Both the position numbers and the translations under genes were made by a program. DNA of 47,207 nt from Azoarcus sp. (lineage in GTDB: Bacteria; Pseudomonadota; Gammaproteobacteria; Burkholderiales; Rhodocyclaceae), in NCBI GenBank assembly GCA_013911595.1, contig JACESY010000004.1, forward strand, positions 1 through 47,207, written 5' to 3'. Below are positions 10,245-18,452 of the stretch, piece after piece. Numbering within the stretch: the first letter of the stretch is position 1; the number at the start of each line of letters is the position of its first letter. A model generated the notes under the pieces. The model had not been told where the DNA came from and did not search any database. It saw only the letters and a list, made by a program, of their open reading frames with translations.

Positions 10245-11974
10245 TCGATCTGAGCAGTCTCTACGAAGATCCCGTATTGCGCAGTGGCGAGGCGGCTTCC
10301 GCCCCGCGCATGGCGGCGCTCGAGGCGGCCTATTCGGTGGATGTCGACGCGACGTCCCTCGTCGCCTACGAGTCGACCGGCTACCTGCTGATCATCGGTG
10401 CCGAGCGCGATGCGCTCGAGTGCGCCGACCAGTTGCGCGAGCGCCTTCACTGCACGGTAGTGGCGACGACGGCTGCGAACGCGCTGTCTGACGAAGCCAG
10501 GCGTGCGCGCGACGACGCCGCCGCGCGCGTGCAGTTGCTGCGCGGCGAGCCGGGCGAGCTCTCCGGCCATCTGGGGCGCTTCACGATGGCGATGCGCCTG
10601 CCCGACGGCAAGGAAGTGTCACCGGCGGCACTTACGCGCCCCGACCGGCCGTGGTTCGATCTGGTGCTTGATCTGCGCCGCGAGCCGTCGATGCGTCATG
10701 AGGTGCCACCGTTCGGCTATTACGCGCCGGCGGGTGACTCCACGCGGCTGATCGAGATGCTCACCGAAATTCCGGAGATGACCGGCGAGTTCGAGAAGCC
10801 GCGTTTCTTCGCCTACAACGCCGACATCTGTGCCCATGGTGACTCCGGCCTGAGCGGCTGTACGCGCTGTCTGGACGCCTGTCCGACCGGTGCGATCAAG
10901 TCGCTGGGCGATCTGGTCGACGTCGACCCCTATCTGTGCCAGGGCGCCGGCACCTGTACCAGCGTGTGCCCGACCGGGGCGATGACCTATGCCTATCCGG
11001 GCCCGCGCGACCAGATCGCACGCATCAAGCGCATGCTCGCCACCTTCCGCGAGGCCGGTGGCGAGCAACCGGTACTGATCTTCCACGATGAGGAGTCCGG
11101 GCTGGAGCGGCTCAACTCGCTGGCCGACGGATTGCCGCCGAACGCCCTGCCGGTGCAACTGGCCGAGATTGGCGCGGCCGGCATCGATACCTGGCTGGCC
11201 GCCTTGGCCTACGGCGCGAGCCGTATCGTGCTGCTCGACACCGCCGCCGTGCCGCCGACCGTGCGTGCCGCGATGCGCGAGCAGATCGGCTACGCGCGCT
11301 CGCTGCTCGATGCCATGGGTCTGGACGGCTCGGCGCGCCTGGTGTGGCTGGGAAGTGATGACCATCCCGACGAGGTGCTGCCCTGTAGCCTGCCGCCGGC
11401 CGTAGGTCGCGCGGCAAGCTTCGATACCTTCAACGAGAAGCGCGGCACGCTGCGCCTGGCGCTCGATCACCTGTACGAGCACGCGCCGCAGCGTCCGCCG
11501 GTCACGCCACTGGCTGCAGGTGCGCCGTTCGGCGAGATCATCGTCGACCGCGACGCCTGTACCTTGTGCATGTCCTGTTCCCAGGTGTGCCCGACGCGCG
11601 CGATCACCGACGCCGTCGATACCCCGCGCCTGTCCTTCACCGAAGACCTGTGCGTGCAGTGCGGGTTGTGCGCCAAGGCCTGTCCGGAAGACGCGATCAC
11701 GCTCGAGGCGCGTTTCCTGTTCGACTGGGATGAGCGCCGCAAGCCTCGCGTTCTCAACGAGGAAGAACCCTTCTGCTGCATCCGCTGCGGCACGCCCTTC
11801 GCCACCCAGAGCGTCATCGGCCGCATGACCGAGAAGCTCTCCGGTCACCACATGTTCCAGTCGGACGAGGCCATTCGCCGCCTGCAGATGTGCGGCGACT
11901 GCCGAGTCACGGACATGTTTGCGAAGGATCTGGAAGGCGGCTCCAAGCCGCGCTGGCTCGGACCGAGGGATTGA
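10241..11974 (+). CDS. Poly-[4Fe-4S] ferredoxin-like protein of FDH cluster
   Basis: CTRCLDACPTG, CTSVCPTG, CTLCMSCSQVCPT, CVQCGLCAKACPED cluster motifs, plus C-terminal CCIRCG...CGDC; ATGA overlap with upstream gene. Confidence 0.88.
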   Translation: MIDLSSLYEDPVLRSGEAASAPRMAALEAAYSVDVDATSLVAYESTGYLLIIGAERDALECADQLRERLHCTVVATTAANALSDEARRARDDAAARVQLLRGEPGELSGHLGRFTMAMRLPDGKEVSPAALTRPDRPWFDLVLDLRREPSMRHEVPPFGYYAPAGDSTRLIEMLTEIPEMTGEFEKPRFFAYNADICAHGDSGLSGCTRCLDACPTGAIKSLGDLVDVDPYLCQGAGTCTSVCPTGAMTYAYPGPRDQIARIKRMLATFREAGGEQPVLIFHDEESGLERLNSLADGLPPNALPVQLAEIGAAGIDTWLAALAYGASRIVLLDTAAVPPTVRAAMREQIGYARSLLDAMGLDGSARLVWLGSDDHPDEVLPCSLPPAVGRAASFDTFNEKRGTLRLALDHLYEHAPQRPPVTPLAAGAPFGEIIVDRDACTLCMSCSQVCPTRAITDAVDTPRLSFTEDLCVQCGLCAKACPEDAITLEARFLFDWDERRKPRVLNEEEPFCCIRCGTPFATQSVIGRMTEKLSGHHMFQSDEAIRRLQMCGDCRVTDMFAKDLEGGSKPRWLGPRD

Positions 11975-11978
11975 GACG

Positions 11979-12590
11979 ATGAGCGAACAGGCATTCGAAT
12001 CCGCCACCGAAACCGATCCGGTCGAAGCGCTGCGCGCCGGCACCTGGTCGCTGCTCGGGAGACTGTTGATGGGACCGCCGGACGCCGAGACGCTGGGTCG
12101 TCTCGTCGAGGTCGGCTCGGCCGGCCCGGCCGGCGACGCCATCGGCGAGGCCTGGCAGCGTCTCGGCGAAGCCGCGCGTACGGCACGTGACGATGCGTTG
12201 CAGCGCGAATATCAGGACGTGTTCATCGGCGTCGGCGGCGGCGAGATCACACCGTATTCGTCATGGTATCTGCGCGGCATGCTCGCCGATCGCCCGCTCA
12301 TCGAGCTGCGCGACGATCTGGCCGCGCTCGGCATCGAGATGGGCGAGGGCTGCAGCGAGACCGAGGATCACGCAGGCGCGATCTGCGAAACCATGGCCTT
12401 CGTGATCGTCGATGAAGACGTCGATCTCGACTGGCAGCGCGACCTGTTCCGTCGCCACGTCGATAGCTGGATGGGGCGACTTTTCGAGGACATCGGGAAA
12501 GCGCCCAGCGCGGATTTCTACCGCGCCGTGGCAGCGCTCGGCGACGCCTTCGTGGCGCTCGAGCGCAGGGTTTATGCAATGTCGGCGTGA
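11979..12590 (+). CDS. TorD/DmsD-family molybdoenzyme chaperone
   Basis: All-helical ~200 aa protein with YQDVFIG...TPYSSWYLRGMLADRPLIELR, typical of TorD-like chaperones; precedes fdhA. Confidence 0.85.
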   Translation: MSEQAFESATETDPVEALRAGTWSLLGRLLMGPPDAETLGRLVEVGSAGPAGDAIGEAWQRLGEAARTARDDALQREYQDVFIGVGGGEITPYSSWYLRGMLADRPLIELRDDLAALGIEMGEGCSETEDHAGAICETMAFVIVDEDVDLDWQRDLFRRHVDSWMGRLFEDIGKAPSADFYRAVAALGDAFVALERRVYAMSA

Positions 12591-12608
12591 GCCGACACAA
12601 CAGACAGC

Positions 12609-12624
12609 GGCGAACCGCTTCGCC
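12609..12624 (+). other. Intercistronic hairpin GGCGAA-CCGC-TTCGCC
   Basis: Perfect 6-bp stem between the chaperone gene and small TAT gene. Confidence 0.45.
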
Positions 12625-12656
12625 ACTGGGTCAATGACGACGAGAAGGAGTCGGAG

Positions 12657-12866
12657 ATGATGAAGAGAGACGATGCAGGGCTGGAGTCCCGGCGCAAGTT
12701 CATGAAATCGATGGCCTTGACCGGGGGAGGCGTAGCCGTGGCCGCGACCATCGGCCAGGCATCGGCTGACGAGCCGCAGATCGACGACGGCGCGACGGTC
12801 GATCGCCCGACCGGCTACCACGAGACCCAGCACATCCGGGACTACTACGCCAAGGCGCAGTTCTAG
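12657..12866 (+). CDS. Small TAT-signal protein of the formate dehydrogenase region (TIGR02811-like)
   Basis: LESRRKFMKSMALTGGGVAVAATIG plus short tail GYHETQHIRDYYAKAQF; directly precedes fdhA. Confidence 0.85.
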   Translation: MMKRDDAGLESRRKFMKSMALTGGGVAVAATIGQASADEPQIDDGATVDRPTGYHETQHIRDYYAKAQF

Positions 12867-12914
12867 CGTGACCGAGACCGCCCCTGAGCGCGGTCATCTG
12901 TGAGGAGACGAGTC

Positions 12915-15794
12915 ATGAAATTGGTCAAGAAAAACGCTGCGGCGCCCAAGCCGATCATGGCGGGCCTGCTTGGCAAGACGGTCAGCCGTCGTGCCTTCCT
13001 GCGCGGCTCGGGGTTGGCTGTCGGGGGTGCTGCCGTCGCGGGCATGATGCCCGGGACGATGGTCAAGAAGGCGCGCGCAGCGCGCTCCATCGATCCGAAA
13101 GCGGAAATCAAGCAGATCAAGACGGTCTGCGGCCACTGTTCGGTGGGCTGTTCGACCATCGCCGAGGTCCAAAACGGTGTCTGGATCGGCCAGGAGCCCG
13201 CCTTCGACAGCCCGCTCAACCTCGGCGCACATTGCGCCAAGGGTGCGGCACTGCGCAACCATGGCCACAGCAAGCGCCGGGTCAAGTACCCGATGAAGAT
13301 GGTCGGCGGCAAGTGGGAGCGCATCAGCTGGGAACAGGCGATCGAGGAGATCGGCGACAAGCTGCTCGCGATCCGCGAGGAGTCCGGACCGGATGCGCTG
13401 TGGTTCGCGGGCTCTTCCAAGGCCAGCAACGAGGGTTCCTACCTGCAACGCAAGTTCGCGGCCTTCTGGGGTTCGAACAACTGTGACCACCAGGCGCGTA
13501 TCTGCCACTCCACCACGGTCGCGGGTGTTGCCAACACCTGGGGCTACGGCGCGATGACGAACTCGTACAACGACATGCTCAACGCCAAGAGCATCATCAT
13601 GTGCGGTTCCAACGCGGCCGAGGCCCACCCGGTGGCGATGCAGATGATCCTGCGCGCCAAGGAGCAGGGGACCAAGTTGATCGTCATGGACCCGCGCTTC
13701 ACGCGAACCGCGGCCCACTCCGACCTCTACGTGCGCTTCCGTTCCGGTACCGACGTTCCGCTGATCTGGGGCATCCTGTGGCATGTCTTCGAGAATCAGT
13801 GGGAAGACAAGGAGTACATCCAGCAGCGCGTCTACGGCATGGACAAGGTGCGTGAGGAAGTCGCCAAGTGGACCCCGCAGGAAGTCGAACGCGTGACCGG
13901 TGTCGGTGGCGATGCGCTGCTCGAAGTCGCCACGATGCTCGCCGAGAACCGGCCGGGCACCTTCGTGTGGTGCATGGGCGGCACGCAGCACACCATCGGT
14001 TCCAACTACGTGCGTGCCTATAACTGCCTGCAGCTCGCGCTGGGCAACATCGGCAAGGAAGGCGGCGGCGCCAACATCTTCCGCGGCCACGACAACGTCC
14101 AGGGTGCGACCGACGTCGGCCCCAACCCGGACAACCTGCCCGGCTACTACCCGATCAACGACGTGGGTTGGGGCCATTGGTCGCGTGTGTGGGGCGTCGA
14201 TCTGGACTGGCTCAAGGCGCGCTTCGACGACGCCGAGTACGACGACGGCAAGGGCGGCACGATGAAGCCGATGAATACCGGCGGCATCACGGTGTCGCGC
14301 TGGATCGACGGCGTGCTCGAGGACAAGGCCAACATCTCGCAGCGCGACAACATCCGCGCCGCAATGTTCTGGGGCCATGCGCCGAACTCGCAGACCCGTG
14401 GTCCCGAGATGAAACGCGCCTTCGAGAAGCTCGACCTGCTGGTAGTCATCGACCCGTATCCGACCGTCTCGGCCGTGCTGCATGACCGCAAGGAGAATAC
14501 CTATCTGTTGCCCGCGGCCACGCAGTTCGAACAGGCCGGTTCGGTCACCGCGTCGAACCGCTCGCTGCAGTGGCGTGACAAGGTCATCGAGCCGCTCTAC
14601 GAGCACAAGCCCGATTCCGAAATCGCCTATCGGCTGGCGGCGAAGCTCGGTTTTGCCGACGAGATGTTCAAGAACTACGAGATCGTCAACAACATGCCGA
14701 CTCCCGAGTCCGTGTTGCGCGAGATCAACCGTGGGACCTGGACGATCGGCTACACCGGGCAGAGCCCGGAGCGTCTGAAGGAGCACATGAAGAACCAGCG
14801 CCACTTTGACGTTGCGACGCTCAAGGCGCAGGGCGGGCCGCTCGACAACGAGACCTACGGTCTGCCGTGGCCCTGCTATGGCACGGCCGAGCTCAAGCAC
14901 CCGGGCACGCACGTGCTGTACGACCCGAGCAAGCACATCATGGAGGGCGGCGGCAACTTCCGTAACGCCTTCGGGACCGAGTACCAGGGCGAGAACCTGC
15001 TTGCCGAGGGCTCCTGGTCCAAGGGTGCGGAAATCCAGGGCGGCTATCCGCAATTCACCGCGGACATTCTCAAGCAGCTTGGCTGGTGGGATGAACTGAC
15101 GCCCGAGGAGAAGGCCGAGGCCGATGGCAGAAGCTGGACCACCGACCTGTCCGGCGGTATCCAGCGCGTGGTCATGGCGCACGGCTGCCACCCGTTCGGC
15201 AACGCCAAGGCGCGTGCCCACGTGTGGAACTTCCCGGACCCGATCCCGGTGCACCGCGAACCGTTGTACACGCCGCGCTACGACCTCGTGTCGGAGTTCC
15301 CGACCTACGACGACCGCAAGGTGTTCTACCGCCTGCCCACACGCTGGAAGTCTGTCCAGGCCAAGGACTACTCCGGGGAGTTCCCGCTCATCCACACCTC
15401 CGGCCGTCTGGTCGAATACGAGGGTGGTGGCGAGGAGACGCGTTCCAACCCGTGGCTCGCCGAGCTTCAGCAGAACATGTTCGTCGAGATCAATCCGGCC
15501 GATGCCAACGACGCCAACATCAAGGATGGGCAGACAGTCTGGCTGGAAGGCCCGGAAGGTGGCCGTATCCAGATCAAGGCAATGGTTACGACCCGCGTCG
15601 GGCGCGGCACGGTGTTCACGCCGTTCCACTTCGGCGGCCACTTCCAGGGGCAGGACCTGCTCGACAAGTACCCCGAGGGTTCCGCGCCCTATACCCGTGG
15701 CGAATCGACCAATACGGCGACGACCTACGGTTACGACGCGGTCACGATGATGCAGGAAACCAAGACCACGCTTTGCCGTGTGGTGCCCGCATAA
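12915..15794 (+). CDS. fdhA: Formate dehydrogenase catalytic (molybdopterin, Cys-type) alpha subunit
   Basis: TAT signal SRRAFLRGSGL, [4Fe-4S] motif CGHCSVGC, active-site region CDHQARICHSTTVAG with Cys codon TGC at 13503-13505, MopB-family domains. Confidence 0.95.
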   Translation: MKLVKKNAAAPKPIMAGLLGKTVSRRAFLRGSGLAVGGAAVAGMMPGTMVKKARAARSIDPKAEIKQIKTVCGHCSVGCSTIAEVQNGVWIGQEPAFDSPLNLGAHCAKGAALRNHGHSKRRVKYPMKMVGGKWERISWEQAIEEIGDKLLAIREESGPDALWFAGSSKASNEGSYLQRKFAAFWGSNNCDHQARICHSTTVAGVANTWGYGAMTNSYNDMLNAKSIIMCGSNAAEAHPVAMQMILRAKEQGTKLIVMDPRFTRTAAHSDLYVRFRSGTDVPLIWGILWHVFENQWEDKEYIQQRVYGMDKVREEVAKWTPQEVERVTGVGGDALLEVATMLAENRPGTFVWCMGGTQHTIGSNYVRAYNCLQLALGNIGKEGGGANIFRGHDNVQGATDVGPNPDNLPGYYPINDVGWGHWSRVWGVDLDWLKARFDDAEYDDGKGGTMKPMNTGGITVSRWIDGVLEDKANISQRDNIRAAMFWGHAPNSQTRGPEMKRAFEKLDLLVVIDPYPTVSAVLHDRKENTYLLPAATQFEQAGSVTASNRSLQWRDKVIEPLYEHKPDSEIAYRLAAKLGFADEMFKNYEIVNNMPTPESVLREINRGTWTIGYTGQSPERLKEHMKNQRHFDVATLKAQGGPLDNETYGLPWPCYGTAELKHPGTHVLYDPSKHIMEGGGNFRNAFGTEYQGENLLAEGSWSKGAEIQGGYPQFTADILKQLGWWDELTPEEKAEADGRSWTTDLSGGIQRVVMAHGCHPFGNAKARAHVWNFPDPIPVHREPLYTPRYDLVSEFPTYDDRKVFYRLPTRWKSVQAKDYSGEFPLIHTSGRLVEYEGGGEETRSNPWLAELQQNMFVEINPADANDANIKDGQTVWLEGPEGGRIQIKAMVTTRVGRGTVFTPFHFGGHFQGQDLLDKYPEGSAPYTRGESTNTATTYGYDAVTMMQETKTTLCRVVPA

Positions 15795-15818
15795 AGCTGG
15801 ATAGAGAGGAGAGCCAAG

Positions 15819-16409
15819 ATGGCCAGAATGAAATTTCTCTGTGACGCGGAGCGCTGCATCGAATGCCAGGCCTGTGTCACTGCGTGCAAGAACGAGCACG
15901 AGGTTCCCTGGGGGGTGAACCGTCGTCGCGTCATCGTGATGGACGACGGCCAGCCCGGCGAGAAGTCGGTCTCGGTGGCGTGCATGCACTGTACGGACGC
16001 GCCGTGCGCGGCGGTCTGTCCGGTGGACTGCTTCTACACCACCGACGACGGCATCGTGCTGCACGACAAGGACCTGTGCATCGGTTGTGGTTACTGCTTC
16101 TACGCGTGCCCGTTCGGCGCGCCGCAGTATCCGAAGCAGACCGCCTTCGGCGTGCGCGGCAAGATGGACAAGTGCACCTTCTGTGCCGGTGGCCCGGAAG
16201 ACACCAACTCCGAAGCCGAGCTCACGAAGTACGGCACCAACCGCATCGCCGAAGGCAAGCTGCCGCTGTGCGCCGAGATGTGTTCGACCAAGGCGCTGCT
16301 CGCCGGTGACGGCGACGTCGTCGCCGACATCTATCGGCAGCGCGTCATGCGTCGTGGCGGTCGGCCCCAGACCTGGGGCTGGCAGGCGGCCTACGGTACG
16401 GGCGCCTGA
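15819..16409 (+). CDS. fdhB: Formate dehydrogenase iron-sulfur beta subunit
   Basis: CIECQACVTACKNEH, CMHCTDAPCAAVCP, CIGCGYCFYACPFGAPQ motifs (four-cluster ferredoxin). Confidence 0.95.
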   Translation: MARMKFLCDAERCIECQACVTACKNEHEVPWGVNRRRVIVMDDGQPGEKSVSVACMHCTDAPCAAVCPVDCFYTTDDGIVLHDKDLCIGCGYCFYACPFGAPQYPKQTAFGVRGKMDKCTFCAGGPEDTNSEAELTKYGTNRIAEGKLPLCAEMCSTKALLAGDGDVVADIYRQRVMRRGGRPQTWGWQAAYGTGA

Positions 16410-16418
16410 AGCCGACAA

Positions 16419-16444
16419 CCTGCGGGGCCTGCCGGTCCCGCAGG
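16419..16444 (+). other. Strong intercistronic hairpin (CCTGCGGGGCC-TGCC-GGTCCCGCAGG)
   Basis: 11-bp stem with one G.U pair; no U-tract. Confidence 0.6.
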
Positions 16445-16475
16445 CATCGATGCGAACAAGAACAGGAGTGAGACG

Positions 16476-16670
16476 ATGCCGTACAAAGCGATGCTTGTCG
16501 CGCTGGCCTTCGCCAGCGTGTCCCTGCTGAGTGCCTGTGATTCCGACATGACCGTATATGAACCGGGTGTCTATAAGGGCAAGCACGACGAAACGGCCAC
16601 CCGGGAAGCCGCGCAGCAACGGGCAGAACCGCTGCGCGAACGTGCCCTGTCCGGCATGACCGACCGTTAG
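16476..16670 (+). CDS. Small lipoprotein between fdhB and cytochrome b subunit genes
   Basis: Lipobox LLSAC after hydrophobic signal; 64 aa; GGAG SD before ATG. Confidence 0.8.
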   Translation: MPYKAMLVALAFASVSLLSACDSDMTVYEPGVYKGKHDETATREAAQQRAEPLRERALSGMTDR

Positions 16671-16681
16671 GAGTACACGTC

Positions 16682-17758
16682 ATGAGCGAAGCAAAATCCG
16701 CAAACCCGCAGCGGCGCTGGCGCGCGACGCTGTGGAGCATACTGGCGATCCTGGCGCTGTCCGTGGTTTTGCCGTCCATCGGCTACGTCATGGCGCAGTC
16801 GGGCGATGGCACTGCCTTCGGCGATCGCGACGCCAACCCGCGTGCCGAAATGTGGCGAGACGCGCGCGAGGGCGAAGGCGGCTTCACGGCCCAGAGCGGC
16901 CCGTATGTGACCAATACCATGATCTCCAACGTCGGCGAGAACTGGCGACAATTCCGCACCGGCCCGCTGATGGACTATGGCGGCTACTTTCTTGCCGCAG
17001 TGGTGATCCTGATCGCGCTGTTCTTCCTGATTTTCGGCCGATCCAAGATCGAGCACGGGCGATCGGGGATGACCATTCCCCGATGGAAGGCCTACGAGCG
17101 GGTACTGCACTGGTTCGTGGCGATTTCCTTCATCATCCTCGCGATCACCGGTCTGAGCCTGCTGTTCGGTCGCGAGGTACTGATCCCGTTGTTCGGCGGT
17201 GAGGGTTTCGCCGGGTTTGCACAACTTTCGATGACCGTGCACAACTATCTCGGGCCCGCATTCTCGGTCGGCGTGCTGTTGATGATCCTGCTGTGGGCGC
17301 GTCACAACATCCCGAACCGCACCGACATCGAGTGGTTCAAGGCCGGCGGCGGCATGGTCGGCAAGAAGCACCCGTCGGCCGGTAAGGCTAACGGTGGCGA
17401 GAAAGTGTGGTTCTGGGGTGGCGTGTTCCTGCTCGGCATCCTGGTGAGCGCCAGCGGCGTGATCCTCGATTTCCCGATCTGGGGTCAGACCCGCGGGGAT
17501 ATGGCGCTCGCACAGGGTGTGCACGCGATCGCCGCAATCCTGTGGATCGGCTTCTTCCTCGGCCACGCCTACATCGGTACGCTGGGCACGGAAGGTGCAC
17601 TCGAAGGCATGACGCGTGGGCGGGTCGACGTCAACTGGGCCAAGCAGCACCACGACCTGTGGTACGAGGACGAGATCGCCCGGGGCGTCAAGCCCGAGCC
17701 CGAGCCCGAGCAGTCTTCGTCCTCAGGTGGCGCCGGCGTGGGCCAGCCGAGTCACTGA
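16682..17758 (+). CDS. Formate dehydrogenase gamma subunit (cytochrome b556-type)
   Basis: WKAYERVLHWFVAISFIILAITGLSLLFGR, conserved HN / GHAYIG TM histidines; low-complexity PEPEPEPEQSSSSGG tail. Confidence 0.92.
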   Translation: MSEAKSANPQRRWRATLWSILAILALSVVLPSIGYVMAQSGDGTAFGDRDANPRAEMWRDAREGEGGFTAQSGPYVTNTMISNVGENWRQFRTGPLMDYGGYFLAAVVILIALFFLIFGRSKIEHGRSGMTIPRWKAYERVLHWFVAISFIILAITGLSLLFGREVLIPLFGGEGFAGFAQLSMTVHNYLGPAFSVGVLLMILLWARHNIPNRTDIEWFKAGGGMVGKKHPSAGKANGGEKVWFWGGVFLLGILVSASGVILDFPIWGQTRGDMALAQGVHAIAAILWIGFFLGHAYIGTLGTEGALEGMTRGRVDVNWAKQHHDLWYEDEIARGVKPEPEPEQSSSSGGAGVGQPSH

Positions 17759-17782
17759 CGGGCCGTTCGAAGCAACGACTGA

Positions 17783-17812
17783 ACGGGCGGCGCGGGGAAA
17801 CCGGCCGCCCGT
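17783..17812 (+). other. Intercistronic stem-loop (ACGGGCGGC...GCCGCCCGT)
   Basis: 9-bp perfect outer stem, bulged G, CGG/CCG inner stem, GGAAA loop; followed by only a short C-TTT. Confidence 0.55.
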
Positions 17813-17828
17813 CTTTACTGGAGTGGAT

Positions 17829-18347
17829 ATGAAGTATCTTCAGGTCGCCCGTCTCGATGACAGCGACGAGTACGTCTACAACGTCGCAGCCCGGACCGAT
17901 GAGATGGCCGTGACCGGGTCCTTCGTATTTTCGTTTGCCGAAGAGGATCCGGCCGAGCTCACCGGAAAACCGGCGCAAGCGTTTCGCAACGGATTCCTCG
18001 GGCTGGACAGCTTCGGCTGGGCAACCGTGGTGCGTGTGGTCGAGATCAGCGACGAGCAATATGGCGAAGCCATCGAGCGTCTCGCGCGGCATTTTGTCGA
18101 ACACTACGGAGCGCCGTCGATCGACGCCGCCTTGCCGGTGGCGCGCCAGGAGATCGAGTACGCCTCGGGTCTTTGCGAACACCCTGTTGGCACGATGCTG
18201 ACCGTGGAACGGCACGCCGAGAACGGAGAGATCCACGAATCCTTCAAGCGCGTTCAGCCGCGCCAGAATCAGGTCGCGGACTGGCAGGGCAACAGCGGTG
18301 AAGTCCGCATCTGGGACATGTTTCCGGAAGTCGACAGCAAGAACTGA
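17829..18347 (+). CDS. Uncharacterised conserved FDH-cluster protein
   Basis: ATG start after GGAG; 172 aa with no TM; last gene of the collinear FDH run. Confidence 0.75.
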   Translation: MKYLQVARLDDSDEYVYNVAARTDEMAVTGSFVFSFAEEDPAELTGKPAQAFRNGFLGLDSFGWATVVRVVEISDEQYGEAIERLARHFVEHYGAPSIDAALPVARQEIEYASGLCEHPVGTMLTVERHAENGEIHESFKRVQPRQNQVADWQGNSGEVRIWDMFPEVDSKN

Positions 18348-18355
18348 CCGCAGCC

Positions 18356-18452
18356 CGTAGGGCAGGTAAGCGCAGCGCACCTGCCATCCGCGCACATCGC
18401 ACGTCCACCGCCATCCGTCCGATGCGCGCCTTCGGCGCTTATCTGACCTACG
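18356..18452. repeat. REPIN-like inverted pair of palindromic REP elements between convergent genes
   Basis: CGTAGGGCAGGTAAGCGC (18356-18373) and, inverted, CGTAGGTCAGATAAGCGC (18435-18452): 16/18 identical; each followed by its own hairpin. Confidence 0.7.

Noticed and set aside
12894-16619. 1241-aa minus-strand ORF over fdhA-fdhB
   Set aside because: Antisense shadow of well-supported FDH genes with no recognisable domain
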